From NCBI RefSeq assembly GCF_036320965.1, contig NC_092264.1, forward strand, positions 13,118,394-13,182,393: a stretch of DNA of 64,000 nucleotides, in the 5' to 3' direction. Below the pieces are notes generated by a model, which saw nothing but the letters and a program-made list of their open reading frames with translations, had not been told where the DNA came from and made no database searches. Below are positions 48,882-62,060 of this stretch, piece after piece (position 1 is the first letter of the stretch; every line of letters begins with the position of its first letter). The translations under genes were made by a program, and so were the position numbers. Source of the DNA: Panulirus ornatus (lineage: Eukaryota > Arthropoda > Malacostraca > Decapoda > Palinuridae).

Positions 48882-51800
48882 GTCCATTTCCTCGGTTCAA
48901 TGTCGTCCATTTCCGCAGTTCATTGTCATCCATTTCTTCTGTTCAATGTCACTCATTTCCTCGGTTCAAGTCGTCCATTTCCTCGGTTCAATGTCGTCTA
49001 TTTCCTCGGTTCAATGTCGTCTTTTTCCACGGTTCAATTTCGTCCATTTCCTTGGTACAATGTCGTCCATTTAATCGGTTCAGTATCTTCCATTTCCTCG
49101 GTTAATGTGTCGCCCATTTTCTCGGTTAAATGTCGTCCATTTCCTCGGTTCAATGTCGTCCATTTCCTCTTTTCAATGTCATCCATATCCTCGGTACAAC
49201 ATCGCCCATTTCCTCAGTTAAATGTAGTCCATTTCCTCGGTTCAATATCGTCCATTTCCTCTGTTCAATGTCGTCCATTTCCTCGTTTCAATGTCGCCCA
49301 TTTACTCGATTCAATGTCGTTCTTTTCCTCGGTTCAATGTCGTCCATTCCCTCGGTTAAATGTCGTCCATTGCCTCGGTTCAATGTCGTCCATTTCCTCG
49401 GTTCTATGTCGTCCATTTTCTCGGTTCAATGTCGTCCATTTGTTCGGTTCAATGTCGTCCATTTCCTCGGTTTAATGTCGTCTATTTCCTCGGTTCAATG
49501 TCGTCCATTTCCTCGGTTCAATGTCGTCCATTTCCTCGGTTCGATGTCGTCCATATCCTCTTTTCAATGTCGTCCATTTCCTCGGATCAATGTCGCCCAT
49601 TTCCTCGGTTCAATGTCGCCCATTTCCTCGGTTCAATGTCGCCCATTTCCTCCGTTCAATATCGCCCATTTCCTCGGTTCAATGTCGTCTATTTCCTTGG
49701 TTCAATGTCGCCCATTCCCTCCATTCAATGTCGTCCATTTCCTCGGTTCAATGTCGTTCATTTCCTCAGTACAATGCCGTCCATATCCTCTGTTCATTGC
49801 CATCCATATCCTCGGTTCAATGTCGTCCATTTCCTCGGTTCAATGTCGTCCATTTCCTCGGCTTAATGTCGCACATTTCCTCGGTTGAATGTCGTCCATT
49901 TCCACGGTTCAATGTTGTCAATTTCCTCGGTACAAATGTCGTCCATATCCTCGGTTTAATGTCGTCCATTTCCTCGGTTCAATGTCGCCCATTTCTTCGG
50001 TTCAATGCCGTCCATTTCTACAGCACAATGTCGTCCATTTCCTCGGTTCAATGTCGACCATTTCCTCGGCTCAATGTCGTCCATTTTCTCGGTTCAATGT
50101 CGTCCATTTCCTCGATTCCATTTCGTCCATTTCCTCTGTTCTATGCCGCTCATTTCCTCGGTTCAATTTCGTCCATTTCCTCGGTTCAATGTCGCCCATT
50201 TCCTCGATTCAATGTCGTCCATTTCCTCGGTTCATTGTCGCCCATTTCCTAGGTTCAATGTCGTCCATTTCCTCGGTTCAATGTCGTCCATTTCCTCGTT
50301 TCATTGTCGTCCATTTCCTCGGTTCAATGTCGTCCATTTCCTATGTTCAATGTCGCCCATTTCCTCAGTTCAATATCGTCCATTTCCTCGGTTCAGTGTA
50401 GCCCATTTCCTCAGTTTAATGTCGTCCATTTCCTCGTTTCAATGTCGGCCATTTCCTTAGTTCAGTGTCGTCCATTTCTTCGATTCAATGTCGTCCATTT
50501 CCTCGGTTCAATGTCGTCTAATTCCTCGGATCATTATCGTCCATTTCCTCGTTTCAATGTCATCCATATCCTCGGTTCAATATCGCCCATTTCCTCAGTT
50601 CAATGTAGTCCATTTCCTCGGTTCAATGTCGTCCATTTCCTAGGTTCAATATCGTCCATTTCCTCGTTTTAATGTCGCACATTTCCTCGGATCAATGTCG
50701 TTCTTTTCCTCGGTTCAATGTCGTCCATTTCCTCGGTTAAATGTCGTCCATTGCCTCGGTTCAATGTCGTCCATTTCCTCGGTTCCATGTCGTCCATTTC
50801 CTCGGTTCAATGTCGTCCATTTGTTCGGTTCAATGTCATCCATTTCCTCTGTTTAATGTCGCCCATTTCCTCGGTTCAATTTCGTATATTTCCTCGGTTC
50901 AATGTCGTCCATTTCCTCGGTTCAATGTCGTCCATAACCTCTTTTCAATGTCGTCCATTTCCTCGGTTCAATGTCGTCCATTTCCTCGGTTCAATGTGGC
51001 CCATTTCCTCAATTCAATGTCGCCCATTTCCTCCGTTCAATATCGCCCATTTCCTCGGTTCAATGTCGTCCATTTCCTTGGTTCAATGTCGCCCATTCCC
51101 TGCATTCAATGTCGTCCATTTCCTCGGTTCAATGTCGTTCATTTCCTCAGTACAATGCCGTCCATATCCTCTGTTCATTGTCGTCCATTTCCTCGGTTCA
51201 ATGTCGTCCATTTCCTCGGTTCAATGTCGTCCATTTACTCGGTTCAATGTCGCACTTTCCTCGGTTGATTGTCGTCCATTTCCACGGTTCAATGTCGTCA
51301 GTTTCCTCGGTACAATGTCGTCCATTTCCTCGGTTTAATGTCATCCATTTCCTCGGTTCAATGTCGCCCATTTCTTCGGTTCAATGCCGTCCATTTCTTC
51401 AAAACAATGTCGTCCATTTCCGCGATTCAATGTCGTCCATTTCCTCGGTTCAATGTCTGCATCTTCGGTTCAATGTCGTCCATCTCCTCGGTTCATTGTC
51501 GTCCATTTCCTAAGTACAATGTCGCCCATTTCTTCACTTCAATGTCGATCATTTCCTCGGCTCAATGTCGTCCATTTTCTCGGTTCAATATCGTCCATTT
51601 CCTCTGTTCCAAGTCGTCCATTTCCTCGGTTCTATGTCGCCCATTTCCTCGGTTCAATTTCGTCCATTTCCTCGGTTCAATGTCGCCTATTTCCTCGGTT
51701 TAATGTCCATTCCCTCGGTTCAATGTCGTCCGTTTCCTCGGTTCAATGTCGTCCATTTCCCCGGTTCATTGTCGTCCATTTTCTCGTTTCAATGTCGTCC

Positions 51801-53900
51801 ATTTCCTCGGTTCAATATCGTCCATTTCCTCTGTTCCATGTCCCACATTTCCTCAGTTCAATGTCGTCCATTTCCTCGGCTCAATATCGCACATTTCCTC
51901 GGTTCAATGTCGTCTATTTCCTCATTTCAATGTCGCCCATTTCCTCAGTTCAATGTCGTCCATTACCTCGGTTGAATGTCGCCCATTTCCTCGGATCAAT
52001 CTCGTCCATTTCCTCGGTTCAATGTCGCCCATTTCGTCGGTTCATTGTCGTCCATTTCCTCGGTTCCATGTCGTCCATTTCCTCAGTTCAATGTCATCCA
52101 TTTCCACTGTGCAATGTCATCCATTTCCTAGATTCAATGTCGTCCATTTCTTCGTTTTAATGTCATCCATTTCCTCGGTTCAATGTCGCCCATTTTCTCA
52201 GTTCAATGTATTCAATTTCCTCGGTTCAATGTCGTCCATTTCCTCCGTTCACTGTCGTCCATTTCCTCTGAACAATGTCACCCATTTCCTCGGTTCAATG
52301 TCGTCCATTTCCTCAATTCAATGTCGTCCATTTCCTCGATTCAATGTCGTCCATTTCCTCGGTTCAATGTCGTCCATTTCCTTGGTACAGTGTCGTCCAT
52401 TTCCTCGGTTCAATGTCGTCCATTTCCGCAGTTCATTGTCATCCATTTCTTCTGTTCAATGTCACTCATTTCCTCGGTTCAAGTCGTCCATTTCCTCGGT
52501 TCAATGTCGTCTATTTCCTCGGTTCAATGTCGTCTTTTTCCACGGTTCAATTTCGTCCATTTCCTTGGTACAATGTCGTCCATTTAATCGGTTCAATATC
52601 TTCCATTTCCTCGGTTAATGTGTCGCCCATTTTCTCCGTTAAATGTCGTCCATTTCCTCGGTTCAATGTCGTCCATTTCCTCTTTACAATGTCATCCATA
52701 TCCTCGGTACAATATCGCCCATTTCCTCAGTTAAATGTAGTCCATTTCCTCGGTTCAATGTCGTCCATTTCCTCTGTTCAATGTCGTCCATTTCCTCGTT
52801 TCAATGTCGCCCATTTCCTCAATTCAATGTCGTTCTTTTCCTCGGTTCAATGTCGTCCATTCCCTCGGTTAAATGTCGTCCATTGCCTCGGTTCAATGTC
52901 GTCCATTTCCTCGGTTCTATGTCGTCCATTTTCTCGGTTCAATGTCGTCCATTTGTTCGGTTCAATGTCGTCCATTCCTCGGTTTAATGTCGTCTATTTC
53001 CTCGGTTCAATGTCGTCCATTTCCTCGGTTCAATGTAGTCCATTTCCTCGGTTCAATGTCGTCCATATCCTCTTTTCAATGTCGTCCATTTCCTCGGATC
53101 AATGTCGCCCATTTCCTCGGTTCAAAGTCGCCCATTTCCTCGGTTGAATGTCGCCCATTTCCTCCGTTCAATATCGCCCATTTCCTCAGTTCAATGTCGT
53201 CTATTTCCTTGGTTCAATGTCGCCCATTCCCTCCATTCAATGTCGTCCATTTCCTCTGTTCAATGTCGTTCATTTCCTCAGTACAATGCCGTCCATATCC
53301 TCTGCTCATTGCCATCCATATCTTCGGTTCAGTGTCGTCCATTTCCTCGGTTCAATGTCGTCCATTTCCTCGGCTCAATGTCGCACATTTCCTCGGTTGA
53401 TTGTCGTCCATTTCCACGGTTCAATGTTGTCAATTTCCTCGGTACAAATGTCGTCCATATCCTCGGTTTAATGTCGTCCATTTCCTCGGTTCAATGTCGC
53501 CCATTTCTTCGGTTCAATGCCGTCCATTTCTACAGCACAATGTCGTCCATTTCCTCGGTTCAATGTCGACCATTTCCTCGGCTCAATGTCGTCCATTTTC
53601 TCGGTTCAATGTCGTCCATTTCCTCGGTTCCATTTCGTCCATTTCCTCGGTTCTACGTCGCTCATTTCCTCGGTTCAATTTCGTCCATTTCCTCGGTTCA
53701 ATGTCGCCCATTTCCTCGATTCAATGTCGTCCATTTCCTCGGTTCATTGTCATCCATTTCCTCGGTTCAATGTCGTCCATTTCCTCGGTTCAATGTCGTC
53801 CATTAACTCGTTTCATTGTCGTCCATTTCCTCGGTTCAATGTCGTCCATTTCCTATGTTCAATGTCGTCCATCTCCTAGGTTCAATGTCCCCCATTTCCT
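48882..53900. repeat. HORs of the 23-bp unit with ~1.38-kb and ~3.51-kb offsets
   Basis: The text from 48882 returns at 52395, an offset of 3513 bp, with the same odd units: TTTCCGCAGTTCATTG, a shortened GGTTCAAGTCGTCC, TTTAATCGGTTC and GGTTAATGTGTCGCCC. The correspondence is visible to about 50.3/53.8 kb. Within it, a signature CCATTGCCTCGGTTC near 49370 also occurs near 50751 (offset 1381 bp, 60 units) and 52883. The 1.38-kb repeat is therefore nested within the larger duplication. Confidence 0.82.
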
Positions 53901-53911
53901 CAGTTCAATGT

Positions 53912-56300
53912 CACCCATTTCTTTGGTAGATTGTCGTCTATTTCCTCTGTTCAATGTCGTTCATTTCCTCCTTTCAATGTCGTCCATTTCCTCGGTTCAA
54001 TGTCGCATATTTCCTCGATTTAATGTTGTCCATTTCGTCAGGACAATGTCGTCAATTTTCTCGGTTCAATGTCGCCCATTCCCTCCGTTCAATGTACTCC
54101 ATTTGCTCGATTCATTGTCGTCCATTTCCTTAGTACAATGTCGTCCATTTCCTCGGTTCATTATCGTCCATTTCCTCGGTTCAATGTCGTCCATTACCTC
54201 GGTTCAATGTCGTCCATTTCCTCGGTTTAATATCGTCCATTTCCTCGGTTCAGTATCGTCCATTTCCTCGGTTCAATGTTGTCCATTTCCTCGGTTCAAT
54301 GTCGTCCATATCCTCTTTTCAATGTCGTCCATTTCCTCGGTTTAATGTCGCCCATTTCTTCGGTTCAATGTCGTCCATTTCCTCGGTTCAATGTCGTCAA
54401 TTTCCTCGGTTCAATGTCGTCCATTTCCTCGGTTCAATGTCACCCATTTCCTCGGTTCAATGTCGTCCTTTTCCTCCGTTCAATGTCGCCCATTTCCTCG
54501 GTTCAATGTCGTCCATTTCCTCGGTTCAATGTCGTCCATTTCCTCGGTTCATTGTCGTCCATTTCCTCGGTTTAATGTCGTCCATTTCCTCGGTTCAATG
54601 TCGTCCATTTCCTCGGTTCAATGTCGTCAATTTCCTCGGTTCAATGTCGTCCATTTCCTCGGTTCAATGTCACCCATTCCCTCCGTTCAATGTACTCCAT
54701 TTCCTCGATTCATTGTAGTCCATTTCCTCAGTGCAATGTCGTCCATTTCCTCGATTCATTGTCGTCCATTTCCTCGGTTCAATGTCGTCCATTACCTCGG
54801 TTCAATGTCGTCCATTTCTTCGGTTTAATATCGTCCATTTCCTCGGTTTAGTATCGTCCATTTCCTCGGTTCAATGTTGTCCATTTCCTCGGTTCAATGT
54901 CGTCCATATCCTCTTTTCAATGTCGTCCATTTCCTCGGTTTAATGTCCCCCATTTCCTCGGTTCAATGTCGTCCATTTCCTCGGTTCAATGTCGTCAATT
55001 TCCTCGGTTCAATGTCGTCCATTTCCTCGGTTCATTGTCACCCATTTCCTCGGTTCAATGTCGTCCATTTTCTCCGTTCAATGTCGCCCATTTACTCAGT
55101 TCAATGTCTTCCATTTCCTCGGTTCAATGTCGTCCATTTCCTCGGTTCATTGTCGTCCATTTCCTCGGTTTAATGTCGTCCATTTCCTCGGTTCAATGTC
55201 ATCTATTTCCTCGGTTCAATGTCTTTCATTTCCTCAGTTCAATGTCAACCATTTCATCGGTTGATTGCCGTCCATTTCCTCGGTTCAATGTCGACCATTT
55301 CCTAGGTTCAATGTCGTCCATTTTCTCGGTTGAATTTCGTCCATTTCCTCAGTTCAATGTCGCCCATTTCCGCGGTTCAATGTCGTCAATTTCCTCAGTA
55401 CAATGTCCTCCATTTCCTTGTTTCAATGTCGCCCATTCCCTCCAATCAATGTCGTCCATTTCCTCGGTTCAATGTCGTCCATTTCCACAGTACAATGTTT
55501 TCCATTTCCTCGGTTCATTGTCGTCCATTTCCTTGGTTCAATGTCGTCCATTTCGTCGGTTCAATGTCGTCCATATCCTTGGTTCAAATTCGCCCATTTC
55601 CTCAGTTTAATGTCGCCCATTTCTTCGATTGATTGTCGTCCATTTCCTCGGTTGACTGTCGTCCATTTCCTCAGATCAATGTCGTCCATTTCCTCGATTC
55701 AATGTCGGCCATTTCCTCGGTTCATTGTCGTCCATTTCCTCGGTTCACTGTCGTCCATTTCCTAAGAACAATATCGCCCATTTCTTCAGTTCAATGTCGA
55801 CCATTTCCTCGGTTCAATGTCGTCCATTTCCTCGGTTCAGTGTCGCCCATTTCCTTTGTTTAATATCGTCCATTTCCTCGATTGAATGTCGTCCATTTCC
55901 TCGGTTCAATGTCGCCCATTTCCTCGGTTCAATGTCGTCCATTTCCTCGGTTCATTGTCGTCCATTTCCTCGGTTCAATATCGTCCATTTCCTCGGTTGA
56001 ATGTCGTCCATTTCCTCGTTTCATTGTCGTCCATTTCCTCGGTTCAATTTCGTCCTTTTCCTCTGTTCAATGTCGTCCATTTCTTAGGTTCAATGTCGCC
56101 CATTTCCTCAGTTCAATGTCACCCATTTCTTCGGTTGATTGTCGTCCATTGCTCTGTTCAATGTCGTCCATTTCCTCCTTTCAATGTCGTCCATTTCCTA
56201 GGTTCAATGTCGCATATTTCCTCGATTTAATGTTGTCCATTTCGTCAGTACAATGTCGTCAATTTTCTCGGTTCAATGTCGCCCATTCCCTCAGTTCAAT
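53912..56300. repeat. Dispersed duplication within array 2, offset 2208 bp (96 units)
   Basis: A run of unusual units starting CACCCATTTCTT at 53912 (TTTCCTCCTTTCAATG, CGCATATTTCCTCGATTTAATG in two parts, TTTCGTCAG, GTCAATTTTCTCGG) is repeated from 56120. The offset is an exact multiple of 23, so register is kept. The stretch between, about 55.2-56.1 kb, is ordinary 23-bp repeat in which I see no clear large duplication. Confidence 0.75.
54060..55190. repeat. 598-bp tandem duplication (26 units) in array 2
   Basis: CCCTCCGTTCAATGTACTCC at 54081 recurs at 54679, exactly 598 bp or 26 units later. The following text, with its private TCCATATCCTCTTTTCAATG unit near 54305 and 54903, repeats in the same register. 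Divergence between the copies is low, so this is probably one of the younger amplifications in the array. Confidence 0.85.
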
Positions 56301-57539
56301 GTCGTCATTTCCTCGGTTCAATGTCGGCCATTTCTTCAATTCAATGTCAACCATTTCCTAGGTTCAATGTCACCCATTTCCTCGGATTAATGTCTTCCAT
56401 TTTCCTCTGTTCAATATCGTCCATTTCCTCGTTTCAATGTCGTCCCATTCTTTGGTTGAATATCGCCCATTTCCTCGGTTCAACATCATCCATTTCCTCG
56501 GTTCAATGTAGTCCATTTCCTCGGTTCAATGTCTTCCATTTCCTCAGTTCAATGTCGGTCCAATTCCTCGGTTCAATGTCGTCCCATTTCCTCGGTTCAC
56601 TGTCGCCCATTTCCTCGTTCAATGTCGTTCATTTCCTCGGTTCAATGCCGTCCATTTCCTAGGTTCAACGGCGCCCATTTCTTAGTTCAATGTCGTCCAT
56701 TTCCTCGGTTCAATGTCGTCCATTTCCTCGGTTCAATGTCGTCCATTTTCTCTGTTCAATGTCGCACATTTCCTTGGTTCAATGTCGTCCATTTCCTCTG
56801 TTCAATGTCGTCCATTTCCTCGTTTCAATGTCGTCCATTTTCTCGATTCAATATCGCCCATTTCCTCGGTTCAATGTCGTCCATTTCCTCTGTTCAATGT
56901 AGTCCATTTCCTAGGTTCATTGTCGTCCATTTCCTCAGTTCAATGTCGTCTAATTCTTCGGTTCACTGTCGTTCATTTTCTCGGTTCAATGTCGCCCATT
57001 TCCTCGGTTCAATGTCATCCATTTCCTCGATTCAATGTCGTCCATTTCCTCGGTTCATTGTTGTCCATTTCCTCAGCTCCATGTCGTCCATTTCTTCGGT
57101 TCAATGTCGTCCATCTCCTTGGTTAAATGTCGTCCAATTCCTCAGTACAATGCCGTCCATTTCCTCGGTTCAATGTCGCCCATTTCCTCAGTACAATGTC
57201 GTCCATTTATTCGGTTCATTTTTGTCCATTTCCTCGGTTCAATGTTGTCCATTTCCTCGGTTCAATGTCGTCCATTTCCTCGGTTCAATGTCGCTTAGTT
57301 ACTTAGTTTAATGTCGCCCATTTCCTCGGTTCAATGTCGTATATTTCCTCGGTTCAGTGTCGTCCATTTCCTCGGCTCAATATCGACCACTTCCCCAGTT
57401 CAATGTCGTCCATTTCTTCGGTTTAGTGTCGTTCATTTCCTCGCTTCAACGTCGTCCATTTCCTCACTTCAGTGTCATCCAATTCCTCTGTTAAATGTCA
57501 TCCATTTCCACGGTTCAATGGCGTCCATTTCCTCGATTC

Positions 57540-57830
57540 AATGTCGTCCATTTACTCGGTTCAGTGTCTATATCCTCGGTTCAATGGCGTCCATTTCCTC
57601 GATTCAATGTCGTCCATTTCCTCGGTTCAGTGTCTATATCCTCGGTTCAATGTCGTCCATTTCCTCGGTTCAATGTCGTCCATTTCCTCGGTTCAATGTC
57701 TATATCCTCGGTTCAATGTCGTCCATTTCCTCGGTTCAATGTCGTCCATTTCCTCAGTCCAATGTCGTCCATTTCTTCGGGTCAGTGTCGTCCTTTTCCT
57801 CGGTTAAATGTCTATATCCTCGGTACAATG
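57540..57830. repeat. 66-bp trimer sub-repeat (23+23+20 bp), copy 1
   Basis: A 20-bp deletion form of the unit, reading GTGTCTATATCCTCGG or ATGTCTATATCCTCGG, occurs near 57566, 57632, 57698 and 57809. The first three are 66 bp apart, so a three-unit block was amplified. The first two trimers also share a TTCAATGGCGTCC unit. Confidence 0.85.
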
Positions 57831-57999
57831 TCTTCCATTTCCTTGGTACAATGTCGTCCATTTCCTCGGTTCAATGTCGTCCATTTCCTCGGTTCAATGT
57901 CGCCCATTTCATCGGTTCAATGTCGTACAATTCTTCGATTCAATGTCGCCCATTTCCTCGGTTCAATGTCGTCCATTTCCTCGGTTCAATATCGTCCCA

Positions 58000-60620
58000 T
58001 TTCCCAGGTTCAATGTTATCCATTTCCTCGGTTCAATGTCGCCCATTTCCTCGGTTCAATGTTGTCCATTTCCTCGGTTCAATGTCGCCCATTTCCTCGG
58101 TTCAATATCGCCCATTTCCAGGTTCAATGTCATCCATTTCCTCGGTTTAATGTCATTCATTTCCTCGGTTCAATGTCGTCCATTTCTCGGTTCAATATCG
58201 TCCATTTCCTCGGTTCACTGTCGCTCATTTCCTCGTTTCAATGTCGTCATTTCCTCGGTTCAATATCGCCCATTTCCTCGGTTCAATGTCGTCCATTTCC
58301 TCGGTTCAATGTCGTCCATTTCCTCGGTTCATTGTCGTCCATTTCCTCAGTTCAATGTCGTCCATTTCTTCGGTACAATGTCGTCAATTTCCTCGGTTCA
58401 ATATCGTCTATTTCCTCGGTTCAATGTCGTCCATTTCCTCGGTTCAATGTCGCCCAATTCCTCGGTTCAATGTCGGCCATTTCTTTGGTTCAATGTCGTC
58501 CATTTCCTCAGTCCAATGTTGTCCATTTCCTCGGTTCAATGTCATCCAATTCCACGGTTCAATGTCATTATCTCGGTTCAATGTCGTCCATTTCCTCGGT
58601 TCAATGTCGTCCCATTTCCTCGGTTCAATGTCGCCCATTTCCTCTGTTCAATGTCGCCCATTTCCTCGGTTCAATGTCGTCTAATTCTTCGATTCAATGT
58701 CGTCCATTTCCTCGAAAATGTCGTCCATTTCCTCGGTTCATTGTCGTCCATTTCCTTGGTTCAATGTCGTTCCATTTCCTCAGTTCAATGCCGCACATTT
58801 CCTCGGTTGATTGTCGTCCATTTCCTCGGTTCAGTGTCGTCCATTTCCTCGGTTCATTGTCGTCCAATTCACTCGGTACAATAGCCCATTTCTTCAGTTC
58901 AATGTCGCCCATTTCCTCGGTTCCATGTCGTCTATTTCCTCGGTTCAATGTCGTCAATTTGTTCGGTTCAATGTCTTCCATTTCTTCGGTTTAATGTCGT
59001 CCATTTCCTCGGTTCAATGTCGTCCATTTCCTCGGTTCAATGTCTCAAATTTCTTCCGTTCAACATCGTCCCATTTCCTCGGTTCAATGTCGCCATTTCC
59101 TCAGTTCAATGTCGTCCATTTCCTCGGTTCAATGTCGCCCATTTCCTCAGTTCAATGTCGTCCACTTTCCTCGGTTCAATGTCGCCCATTTCTTCAATTC
59201 AATGTCAACCATTTCCTAGGTTCAATGTCACCCCATTTCCTCGGATTAATGTCTTCCATCTTCTCTGTTCAATATCGTCCATTTCCTCGTTTCATGTCGT
59301 CCATTTTTTTGGTTCAATATCGCCCATTTCCTCGGTTCAATATCATCCATTTCCTCGGTTCAATGTAGTCCATTTCCTCGGTTCATTGTCTTCCATTTCC
59401 TCAGTTCAATGTCGTCCATTCCTCGGTTCAATGTCGTCCATTTCCTCGGTTCACTGTCGCCCATTTCCTCGGTTCAATGTCGTTCATTTCCTCGGTTCAA
59501 TGTCGTCCATTTCCTAGGTTCAATGTCGTCCATTTCCTCAGTTCAATGTTGCTAATTTCCTCGGTTCAATGTCGTCTATTTCCTCAGTTCAATGGCGTCC
59601 ATTTCCTCGGTTCAATATCGTCCATTTCCTCGGTTCAATGTCGTCCATTTCCCCGGTTCAGTTCGTCCATTTCCTCAGTTCAATGTCATCAACTTCCTCT
59701 GTTCAATGTCATCCTTTCTTGGTTCAATGTCGTCCATTTACTCGGTTCAATGTCATCCATTTACTCGTTTCAATGTCGCCCATTTCCTCGGTTTAATGTC
59801 GTTCATTTCCTCGATTCAATGTCGTCCATTTCCTCGGTTAAATGTCGTCCATTTCCTCGGTTCAATGTCGTCAATTCCTCGTTCAATGTCGTCCATTTCC
59901 TCGTTCAATGTCTTCCATTTCCTCGGTTCAATGTCGTCCATTTCCTCGGTTCAATGTCGTCCATTTCCTCTGTTCAATGTCGTCATTTCCTCGGTTCAAT
60001 GTCGTCCATTTCTCGTTTCAGTGTCGTCCATTTCCTCGGTTCAATGTCGATCCATTACCTCGGTTCAATGTCGTCCATTTCCTCGATCAATTGTCTCCAT
60101 TTCTCGTTCAATGTCGTCCATTTCCTCAGTTCAATGTCGTCATTTCCTCTGTTCAATGTCGTCCATTTCCTCGGGTCAATGTCTTCAATTTCCTCGGTTC
60201 AATGTCGTCCATTCCTCAGTTCATGTCGTCCATTTCCTCGGTTCAATGTCGTCCATTTCCTTCGGTTCATTGTCGTCATTTCCTCGGTTCATTGTCGTCC
60301 ATTTCCTAGTTCAATGTCGTCCATTTCCTCAGTTCAATGCCGCACATTTCCTTGGTATGATTGTCGTCCATTTCCTCGGTTCAGTGTCGTCATTTCTCGG
60401 TTCATTGTCGTCCAATTCCTCGGTACAATTCGCCCATTTCTCGTTCAATGTCGCCATTTCCTCGGTTCCATGTCGTCATTTCCTCGGTTCAATGTCGTCA
60501 CATTTCTCGGTTCAATGTCTTCCATTTCTCGGTTCTAATGTCGTCCATTTCCTCGGTTCAATGTCGTCCATTTCCTCGGTTCAATGTTAAATTCTTCGTT
60601 CAACATCGTCCATTTCTTCG
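58000..60620. repeat. Indel-rich stretch of array 2
   Basis: Units with a single missing or added base become frequent here (GTCGTCATTTCC, TCCATTTCTCGG, GTCGTCCCATTTCC, TCACATTTCTCGG), most densely at about 59.68-60.62 kb. The corresponding rounds at 60.7-64.0 kb are nearly free of them (for example 58.2-59.3 kb against 62.4-63.5 kb). Scattered, non-inherited single-base indels point to consensus error. A smaller patch of the same kind lies at about 56.28-56.70 kb. Confidence 0.7.
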
Positions 60621-61857
60621 GTTCAATGTCGCCCATTTCCTCGTTCATGTTCGTCCATTTCCTCGGTTCAATGTCGCCCATTTCCTCAGTTCAATGTCGT
60701 CCATTTCCTCGGTTCAATGTCGCCCATTTCTTCAATTCAATGTCAACCATTTCCTAGGTTCAATGTCCCATTTCCTCGGATTAATGTCTTCATTTCCTCT
60801 GTTCAATATCGTCCATTTCCTCGTTTCAATGTCGTCCATTTTTTTGGTTCAATATCGCCCATTTCCTCGGTTCAATATCATCCATTTCCTCGGTTCAATG
60901 TAGTCCATTTCCTCGGTTCATTGTCTTCCATTTCCTCAGTTCAATGTCGTCCAATTCCTCGGTTCAATGTCGTCCATTTCCTCGGTTCACTGTCGCCCAT
61001 TTCCTCGGTTCAATGTCGTTCATTTCCTCGGTTCAATGCCGTCCATTTCCTAGGTTCAACGGCGCCCATTTCTTTAGTTCAATGTCGTCCATTTCCTCGT
61101 TTCAATGTCGTCCATTTCCTCGGTTCAATGTCGTCCATTTTCTCTGTTCAATGTCGCACATTTCCTTGGTTCAATGTCGTCCATTTCCTCTGTTCAATGT
61201 AGTCCATTTCCTAGGTTCATTGTCGTCCATTTCCTCAGTTCAATGTCGTCTAATTCTTCGGTTCACTGTCGTTCATTTTCTCGGTTCAATGTCGCCCATT
61301 TCCTCGGTTCAATGTCATCCATTTCCTCGATTCAATGTCGTCCATTTCCTCGGTTCAATGTCGTCCATTTCCTCTGTTCAATGTCGTCCATTTCTTCGGT
61401 TCAATGTCGTCCATTTCCTTGGTTCAATGTCGTCCAATTCCTCGGTACAATTCCGTCCATTTCCTCGGTTCAATGTCGTCCATTTCCTCAGTTCAATGTC
61501 GTCCATTTCTCGGTTCATTTTCGTCCATTTCCTCGGTTCAATGTCGTCCATTTCCTCGGTTCAATGTCGTCCATTTCCTCGGTTCAATGTCACTCATTTC
61601 CTTGGTTCAATGTCGCCCGTTTCCTCAGTTGATTGTCGTCCATTTCCTCGGTTCAATGTCGTCCATTTCCTCGGTTCAATGTCGACCATTTCCTCAGTTC
61701 AATGTCGTCCATTTCTTCGGTCTAGTGTCGTCATTTCCTCGGTTCAAAGTCGTCCATTTCCTCAGTTCAGTGTCGTCCAATTCCTCGGTTCAATGTCATC
61801 CATTTCCTCGTTCAATGTCGTCCATTTCCTCGATTCAATGTCGTCCATTTCCTCGGT

Positions 61858-62060
61858 TCAGTGTCTATATCCTCGGTTCAATGTCGTCCATTTCCTCGGT
61901 TCAATGTCGTCCATTTCCTCGGTTCAATGTCTATATCCTCGGTTCAATGTCGTCCATTTCCTCGGTTCAATGTCGTCCATTTCCTCAGTCCAATGTCGTC
62001 CATTTCTTCGGGTCAGTGTCGTCCTTTTCCTCGGTTAAATGTCTATATCCTCGGTACAAT
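61858..62060. repeat. 66-bp trimer sub-repeat, copy 2 (one trimer fewer)
   Basis: The corresponding cluster in the next HOR round has the 20-bp TCTATATCC form three times, near 61864, 61930 and 62041, against four in copy 1. The TTCAATGGCGTCC trimer is absent. The copies therefore differ by one 66-bp step. Confidence 0.82.

Noticed and set aside
48633..49105. Open frames running across the gap
   Set aside because: They include the 100 unknown bases as codons and have no meaning.
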